64,000 bases of DNA from Atrichornis clamosus (Eukaryota; Chordata; Aves; Passeriformes; Menuridae): assembly GCA_013400975.1 (NCBI GenBank), contig WBMZ01012724.1:1-64000 (forward strand), in the 5' to 3' direction. The notes beneath the pieces were generated by a model. That model was not told the origin of the DNA and did not search any database. It was given only the letters and a program-made list of their open reading frames with translations. The translations under genes and the position numbers were made by a program. Positions 56,801 through 64,000 of the stretch are shown piece after piece. Position 1 is the first letter of the stretch, and every line of letters begins with the position of its first letter.

Positions 56801-59800
56801 ACTAGCATGTACTTTCCTTAAATGAGGGTAGCACATTTAGAAAGAATTTATTTTTATTTTGAAGTTAGGAGTTGTCTTACTTCTACTTTTTTTTTAAACA
56901 GATGATAATATTAATTAGGTACTAATTGTTTGCTTTAAAAAATACATTTCTTATTTTGAGGCAAGATTTATGGGAAGAAGTATTGTGGTTTTTTCTAGTT
57001 ATTGGCTGAGGAGACAAGTTTAAATTTGGTGTCTGAAACCAAAATGACAAATATATCATTGCTTAATGTGGTTATTCCTTGTTTTGTGTAACCTGTTCCA
57101 AATGGTGTTTCAGAACTGCAGAAACATTGCTTGTCTGAAAACTTGGTCACCTTTCCTTAACTGTCTCAACAAGTCCAGCAGCATTTCACAGCTTCCTGTG
57201 AGCTGTCTTGCTTTTCACTGTGGTAATAGTGTTGTGTTCATACTGTGGGAGTGTTGTAGTTTGTGTGCTTGAGTGTGTAAGAGTCTTTTACCTGTTTACT
57301 TAACTGGGAAGTAATCTTACTCCATAACTACGGAATCCAGCAGTTACCTTGTGGAGTTTGCTTTGTACCCTTTTCTTGGCAGAACTGTGTGGCTCCTGGA
57401 GAACCCAGTTGATTCAGTCACCCAGGACTCTGCTCCCCACATTCCCAGTGGTTTTGTTCAAATTTTTGTACCTTGGCACCGTTGGAAATGTGTGCAAGTT
57501 GTGGACACTTACCTGCATTTATGGGGCTGCTTGAAATCATCAGAAGATGTTCTAAGACAGCAATGAAGTAACACACAAAAACTGTCTGCTCCCTGAGTGG
57601 TTTAAGCTTATCAGTATGCATTCTTTTCTTTATTCAGAAAATATGGTAAGAGGCTTAGATGAAGATGAGACACATTTCCTTGATGAGGTTTCTCGGCAGC
57701 AAGAGCTACTAGAAAAGCAACGACGAGAAGAAGAGCTGAAAGAACTAAATGAATACAGAATATCCTTTGCACTAAAATGGCTGGTGGTTACCTAGAGGAG
57801 GGTAAGAGTGGGCTCTAGTTTGTTCTGTCAACTGACATTCTTTTTATAAAACTGCTTTACAGTACATGTACAATGATACACTTTCAGAGTTTAGGGGTTT
57901 TATTGTAGCTTTGATAGACTACTATAATGTTTGATTTTCCCCCCACAACTCCCACATGTCTTTGGTATTTTTCTTTCCTTCTCCCCTCTCCATTGTTTTG
58001 GGGTTTGGTTGTGGTTTGTTTCTTTTCTGTTATGGAGGGCAGGAAATACCATCACTAAAAAGAGAAAGAAAATGTAAAGAAAAAACAGCCTGTTCTAATC
58101 TTTTGCTTTTATCTTACAGAAAATTAAATGCTCTTTTTTTGTAACTGTATATTGCCTGATTTTAACATACCTGTTTGAAATAATGTTTGAATTGCTCTCT
58201 CTGTTAATCTTCTTGAAATATTAAATCCTTTCTCCCTTGCTGATACCTGCAGGATGAGAAATCAAATATATCTGTGCCAATGTGCTGACTGTCTTTTGGG
58301 AAGTCAGTGCCCATGGAGACTCAGCTCCTTTGGGTAATACACACTTGTAGGCAGTACTAAGAGCAGAAGAGTTTGGCTTTGCTGTTAAATGCCTAATTTT
58401 CTTGCAGATAGGCTAGAAAATAATATAGGATGCTTTATCTCTCTAGTTACTGCCAGTCAAGGGAGGTTGGAATGATTTGAGGATTTCTGTGCTAAGTGAA
58501 ATGTTGCTTTTTTTGAGGTGTGCTGAACCTGTGCAGAACCTAATGGGTTTTTTTGTCTCCATTGCTTTTAAATCATCGGTGAACAAAATTCTCAAGGATA
58601 TTTTAGTATAAATGAAAGAGTTTGTGGACACAAGGAGGTGACCAAAACCAGTCAGCAAATAAAATTGAACAGTGCTGATGCTACAAAGACTGGCCTTGCC
58701 GTGTGTTAGTCAATGATTTACAACTTGGGAGCGTGTGTCCTGTGAAGAGCATCTCAATTAGCTCAGGAGTGCGTTAATGGAAAAGCGATCCTGATGCATT
58801 TTTTAACTTCACAAATAGGCTGCAGTTAGTTGATGGATGTGTGGAGTATTTTCTTCATTTGCTGGTTCTATTAATGGGATATTCATGGAATATATTTGGT
58901 TTCAGTGATGGTTGCTCGCTGGTCTGACAGATCCAGGGTTGTGCAGTGTAAGATTGTGCTGTGGGAGCAGCTGACAGCTCTCGTTATGTCACGTACATCT
59001 AGGATGAACCATACCAGCCCAGGGGGAATCTTAAGTTGTCTTGAATTAGCCACATAACACACAGATCCCTGAATGGCCTCATCAAGATGTGCAGGCCATC
59101 TTACCTCAGTCTTTGCACTCTTAATAATATTGGTGGCCCTGAATCCAAAGTCTTGCTGTAAAAATTAAATTGTAGAACTTACTGCTGATGGGGTGGAGGA
59201 AGGGAGAATGTTTTATAGTCACCTCATCTCCTCAGAAAGGAAGAAATGTTGCCCATTTAATTTCCTTATTTTAATTCCTTTTATTTAACCATAATCTTTC
59301 AAGCAACCTCAGAGCAACTTGCAGAATGATTTGTTTGTGTTTGGTGCTGTTCTGAAATGCAAAAGTCTTTTTTCCACCTGCAGGTTGTTACTACTGGTTT
59401 ATCACGGCAGTGACAAAAACCAGTGTAGGTAAATGTGCTGCATCTACAGGTACTGTTCAGGGGCTCTTCCTAACTAATAAGAGGAAAGTCAACCCAATGG
59501 GTTTCATTATTTGCTCTTTTTACTGGTAAAGCATTTAATTTAAGCTACCCAAAGGCATTAATTTCATGGTAAAAACTACATCAATATTCAAGTACAGAGT
59601 GGTTGGTTTTGGCTTTTTAAAAAATTTTTTAGGTTGAACAACCACGAAATTACACATCTTCAGGATAAACATGCCTTGGAATATTTTAATGTACTCTTAA
59701 GCATAAGAGATTCATATGCATGGATGAATAGGAATTTTTCTTCCTCCTGCATGAACAACTAGGTTTGCTCCTTATCCTATCCAGACCCTGCTGTTCTGAC

Positions 59801-62800
59801 AGTGATTAAAGATTTACAGTTATTTTTTTAAGCCAGTTCCAAGAAGTATTTGAGAACAACATTTTCTTGTCTTCACTCCTATGTAAATGTAGAAACAGTT
59901 CCCCTCCAAGAAGCAAGCTTTACTGTAGGACAGCTTGTTTAATGCAGCTGATATTTAAGATTGAAAGGTTTATTTCTAATGTTGTCTTCCTGAGAGGGAA
60001 CACTTCTTGGCTGGGTATAGCATTACATCTGCTAATGGCAGCAGGATGTATAAAATATCTACTAAAAAATGTGTTGTGCCTTTCTAGTTGAGGAGTTTTA
60101 GGAGAATGCCGTCCTAGATGGGAGCAAAAAGCCTGTAATTTGTTAACTTTTAAAAGAAAAGCCTTTGTGCTCCTCAGTCAGGCTTTTGTAGTGCAGTCTT
60201 AGAATATAAGAAGGTAATGGACATAAATGTGGAAGTTGGACGCTGCAGTGTGTGGAAGAATTGTGTGTGGCAGCATCAAACCGTGTTCGGCACAAGGAGC
60301 TTTCCGATGGCTTCAGACAGCCACAGGATGGCGCTCCTGTGCCATCTCACTAATAAATAACATTGAACAGTGCCTTGGGCTGAGAAGACTTCTCATTGAG
60401 GTAGGAAGCAGTCTGGGTTACTACTGTACCCTTAGGAAAATCACAAAAGAAATGGCATCTGAACACTCCTCACTGTAAAGTGATTGGAGACTGAGTGTGT
60501 GAGTTCAAAGCAAAGTATAAGAGTTTTTGATTTGCAGATGTTCAGTGGGGAAAAAGGCTGTGGCTTCAAATATATGGTCCATCATTGTGAAATTCACTAT
60601 CCAATATTTGCCTGCAATGACTGGGGCACCTGTGAAACTCCAGCTTGTGGAATTGTAGTCGGAGGAGAAACTTTTAGAAAACTAGATTTGAGTTTATAAA
60701 AACACTTTTAAATGAGGTGAATTTGTCTTTGCTTGTGCAGTTTAAGACTTTTGCAGAAGTTGGTGTGATTTGCCTGGCACCTCATCTACACACACAGTCT
60801 TTGACAGACCTCTCTTCATCAGATACAGCTGGACATTGTTATCAGATCCTGCCACAAGGAGACGTGGTCTGTGTGTGCAGAGTGTCTTAATAACAAACAG
60901 ACCCAGCTCCTTCTTATCCAGTCTGAGAACCTGCTTAAGCTTCTCCACTTCATTATAGGTTTCGGCTGCATTCCACCTTGCTAAGATTGTTTTAAGCTGC
61001 TTAGCTTTTCTGTTCTGTTCTGTTCTGCAGTCTTTTTTGGGTGAATCTTGAAAATTTCCCCTTAATCAATATGCCTCCTTCCTCTTGAGGTTGGTGTTCA
61101 GACCAGCAGTGTCAGCCTTGTGGGCCTTTCATAGAGAGGAGCTGAAAAGGTAGAGTGCTAAATACCAAACACAAATAATGGAACTGTTCTGCCTTGGTAG
61201 GCTGAAGTCTACTGGGCTCAGCAAAAAGAGCGTTTGAGAAGTGGAAGTGAGTGCACATATGGCTGCTTAGTTTTTTGGTAAGGATTAAAGCTTGGAGCAG
61301 CAATTTTGAATTACAAATGTGTTGGTCCCCATAGAAGGGGAAGTACTGCATTGCCCGTTTGGTTGGTTTGTTTTGGCCCAGCCTGATCTTTCTGCTTTGC
61401 TAAGGCCTTTAGGAAAAGGCAGGATGATAGCTATGTTCACTTGTTATACCTTTGTGGCTTCAGAACAGCAGTTCCCAGCTGTCTCAACATCTTCATAGGG
61501 AGGGCTGATCCTGAGATTCAAGAGAGCTCTGACCCCAGAGGATAAAGTATCTTCTGTTTTGGCTGAGGGTACCAGCAGAATGTCATTACAAATAAGTGTA
61601 TTTTGATAGAATATGTGAATGAACTTCGGTCGCTGCTGTCAGCAGAGCTGGCTAAATATATCAGAGAGGAAGTGTCTGTTCTCCCCGTTCCTTCCCAGTT
61701 GATCCTTAACCCTTAATTCACAGCACTCTCACTAAAGTGGGAGTCAGTATGGACCCAAAGAAGGAAACTGAGAAGAAATTGCCCATGAAGTCAGTGGAAA
61801 ACAAGAACAAATTCTCTCAGGCAAAGCTGTTGGCAGGAGCTGTGAAACACAGAAGGTTAGTTTCACACCTCTATAAATTCATGAGGAACGGAACCCAGTT
61901 AGCAGTGTAAAGGGAGACAGGCCAAAACTGCCTCTAGAGAGTGAGGTGTAAACCTTAGCCCTAAAGAAAAAAGGGGGAAGGTATAAGAAAAGACCAGTCT
62001 TGTTTCTATAGGCTCTCACAAACTGTGGGGAAAAACATGAAGCAATTCAAATAGATAAGCGTGTGTAAAGCAAGTGGGTAGACTCTTCATTCTAGAGTGC
62101 CAGGCTTGAGCAATCCTTCTTGGGGATCTAGAGGGAATCTATTTTACATCTCTGTTTGTAGATATAGTGTCACCTCACTCATGCAATTTCATTCAGATTT
62201 GCCTAATTTATCAGCCAGTTTTACCTGTGTTTAAAATGAATTGTTTTAATTGCTGCTGGGGGCAGCATGGGAGAAATGAGGTTACAGGAGAAGAATTTTG
62301 TGTACCAGTTTGGTCCTGAGGACAATCAGGGAAACTTCCCTTGTTCCTCAGTGATTTCCACTGATACATCAACACCCTTTCCTTCCCAAGGAGATGGCAG
62401 CTGGGTTTGTGATGTGTTTGCTGTTTTGATCTTGGCCTGCAAACACAGCTGCTGGTGTACTACAGGTTATGGGGAAACCAGGAATGTGGGACCAGACTTA
62501 TTTCCCACAGATGAATCATCTAATACTTAAGATGATTACTGACATCTCAAAATTCAGTGTGTTCAAATCGTCTCCGAGAATGTGAGATTATTTGAGAAGC
62601 TTATCTTGTAGGGTGATGTTTAGCTCCCAGTACAGCAGTAATTGCATGTCTGAAAACTGAAGTAAGCACTTCCACCACCTAATGTCTGTGGCATTGGGTG
62701 GTAGTTTGGGTTTTTGGAAGGCAGAGAAGAAAAACCCTGAGCTGATAACAAGCAGCCAACAATGTTGTTTTTGTCTTGTAACTACTAATACTTAACGCAG

Positions 62801-63875
62801 TAGGATGTAGAAGAGGAGCTGGCATGTGCTTAATGGCACTTCTAAAGTCTGCAGATGGCATCTGTTTAAAGAGAGCATCTTAACTGACATGTCAGTGCCA
62901 TTGCAGACTTGCTTTGCAGTCTATTTTTGCCATCTTATCTTTTATTGCAAAGTGGCCCAAAGCAAGTGTAGTGTGAGCTCAACATCTGCTCCCTGAGCTT
63001 TGTAATTTCCTGTAAAGGATGTATTGCTATTAAAAGCTTTCTGCACAGAGTAACCTTTCATCTGTACTGCATGTTCTGACAGGGACAGAAAAGAGTTAAT
63101 GCATAATAATGCTCATGCTTCATCAGTTCATCACTGCTGAATCTGGGAAGCATTTGTTTATGTGGATGGCTTAGAATTGGGAACATACAGGAGGGGAGGG
63201 TGGAAATCAGAGCAGTGGCAGGGGAGAGCTATAGACGCTCTGAAGAGTCAGAAGTCCAAGTCATGCTCCTTTCTCACAATGCCACTTCGGGCCCAAAAAG
63301 GACCTTTCTAGACACTGCAACTGTGTGAATTGCTCCAAAACTCTCTGGGCTTACTGGGTGCATGATTTCTAGATGCTTGAAGAAGGGGAAAGAAGCCCTG
63401 GAAGGGAAAGGCCTCAGATGTTGCACCAGCAAGCATGGTAATCACCCACATGTGCAAGGCTGTGGTCATGTGGGGTGTCTGAAGCTCATGTAGTCATTCC
63501 CAGTCTCCTGTGGGGTACATCCTGCTGAATAGGCAGCTCTGGGTTGCTGTGCAGGGGATTTGACTTGGGCTTGAAGAGGCGTGCTCCTCTCCCAGGTTAA
63601 CAAGTGATTCTTGTAGTGTAGGTGTTGATGCTTCCTTGGATCCTGCATGTTCCCCAAGGAGCACCAGTTAATGGCAATTGGAAGTGGTGATATTCATCAG
63701 GGGATCCTGCTGGCATTCGCTGTATCATTTGAGGCAAAGATGTAACAATTACTTAACAGTAATAAGTGGTTGCTTGTGAGGAACAAGACACTTTTTTATT
63801 GTTTCCACAGTTCAGATGGTGGTAACAGTGTGAAGAGGTTGAAACTAGACACTGATCATGATGAAAAGAATCAAG
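53851..63875 (+). CDS. PSME3IP1: PSME3-interacting protein 1 (FAM192A/NIP30/PIP30), N-terminal two thirds; 3' exons outside window
   Basis: Five coding exons are present: 53851-53980 (exon itself begins 53835), 54162-54260, 57638-57759, 61722-61855 and 63811-63875, about 183 residues of an expected 250 or so. The protein opens [20 protein letters not shown] and continues with [59 protein letters not shown] and [16 protein letters not shown]. This is the conserved NIP30/Fyv6-like N-terminal domain, charged and helical. The human protein is nuclear, binds the PA28-gamma (PSME3) proteasome activator through its C-terminus, and alters its association with the 20S proteasome and with coilin. That binding region is not in this window. 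The intron between the third and fourth coding exons is of the AT-AC class. The gene diverges from RSPRY1 at a shared island. Confidence 0.96.
54261..57637 (+). other. PSME3IP1: PSME3IP1 intron between second and third coding exons
   Basis: A 3.4-kb GT-AG intron (GTAAGC ... TATTCAG), AT-rich, with no recognised gene. The neighbouring intron 53981-54161 is only 181 bases, while 61856-63810 is about 2 kb and likewise holds nothing recognisable. From 63876 to the window end is the start of the next intron (GTATGT). Confidence 0.75.
57760..61721 (+). other. PSME3IP1: U12-type AT-AC intron of PSME3IP1
   Basis: The donor directly after the Arg codon (AGA) of NEYR reads ATATCCTTT, the consensus of the minor-spliceosome AT-AC class. 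Near the end, TCCTTAAC at 61703-61710 matches the U12 branch site, with the likely branch adenosine 13 bases or so before the exon at 61722. The intron ends AC. Joining 57759 to 61722 gives [12 protein letters not shown], in line with the mammalian EYRNNLKKVGIS. Using the overlapping CACAG instead would meet a stop after three codons. The intron is 3962 bases long and AT-rich. Confidence 0.93.
60742..61065 (-). other. Unassigned coding-looking ORF in the PSME3IP1 AT-AC intron
   Basis: On the minus strand 107 codons are open without interruption, with a Met at 60948. The translation has a mixed, protein-like composition (for example [20 protein letters not shown] and [20 protein letters not shown]), the second piece loosely resembling a WD-repeat strand. 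I cannot name a family. No splice sites, poly(A) tail or target duplication were found. It may be a fragment of a processed pseudogene, a repeat-derived frame, or chance. Confidence 0.3.
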
Positions 63876-64000
63876 GTATGTCCCAACTTCTGCATGCGGG
63901 AAGCTGTGTGTCTGTCACTGAACAGCAATTGACTTGGGGTTTAGTCTTATAGAGGCTTTGCTTTTCTGTTCCTTCCCTGGGCAAGACAGCACAGACTTTG

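Noticed and set aside
61722..61726. Ordinary AG acceptor (CACAG at 61719-61723) for the PSME3IP1 intron
   Set aside because: Joining 57759 to 61724 gives a TAA after three codons, while the AC junction at 61722 yields a conserved protein.

Overview
This is a vertebrate nuclear window, almost certainly from a bird and plausibly a passerine. The evidence is intron-rich genes with GT-AG splice sites, CpG-island promoters, CR1 LINE 3' ends, and a solo endogenous-retrovirus LTR of a type I recognise from bird genomes. Four protein-coding genes account for the window, in the mirror image of the human 16q13 order PSME3IP1-RSPRY1-ARL2BP-PLLP. The order and relative orientations are conserved.

Layout: PLLP (plasmolipin, + strand, 33-2394) is complete in four coding exons, with its poly(A) signal at 2888. 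ARL2BP (- strand) follows. Five coding exons are clear (5192-10793), but I could not find the last exon, which should encode about 30 residues. A 0.74-kb direct duplication carrying CR1 tails lies in and downstream of this gene. Its CpG-island promoter is at about 11225-11960, only about 200 bp past the poly(A) signal of RSPRY1. RSPRY1 (- strand, CDS 14709-35806) is complete in 14 coding exons that join in frame to 575 residues, with a SPRY domain and a C-terminal RING finger. Its first intron runs about 14 kb to a shared CpG island (about 49380-50790). From the same island PSME3IP1 (FAM192A/NIP30) runs on the + strand. Five of its coding exons (53851-63875) are in the window and the C-terminal exons lie beyond it.

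The four genes do not form one pathway. PLLP is a MARVEL membrane proteolipid, ARL2BP an effector of ARL2/ARL3 GTPases, RSPRY1 a SPRY/RING protein, and PSME3IP1 a nuclear partner of the PA28-gamma proteasome activator. The linkage is conserved synteny with one bidirectional promoter and one tight tandem junction.

The most notable features are a minor-spliceosome AT-AC intron in PSME3IP1 in which only the AC acceptor keeps the frame, an exact 362-bp duplication split by a single N (probable assembly artefact), the unlocated ARL2BP terminal exon, a solo LTR with intact 5-bp target duplication, and a coding-looking antisense ORF in a PSME3IP1 intron. I see no CRISPR, operon, phage or other prokaryotic system here, and no evidence for a wholly new system.
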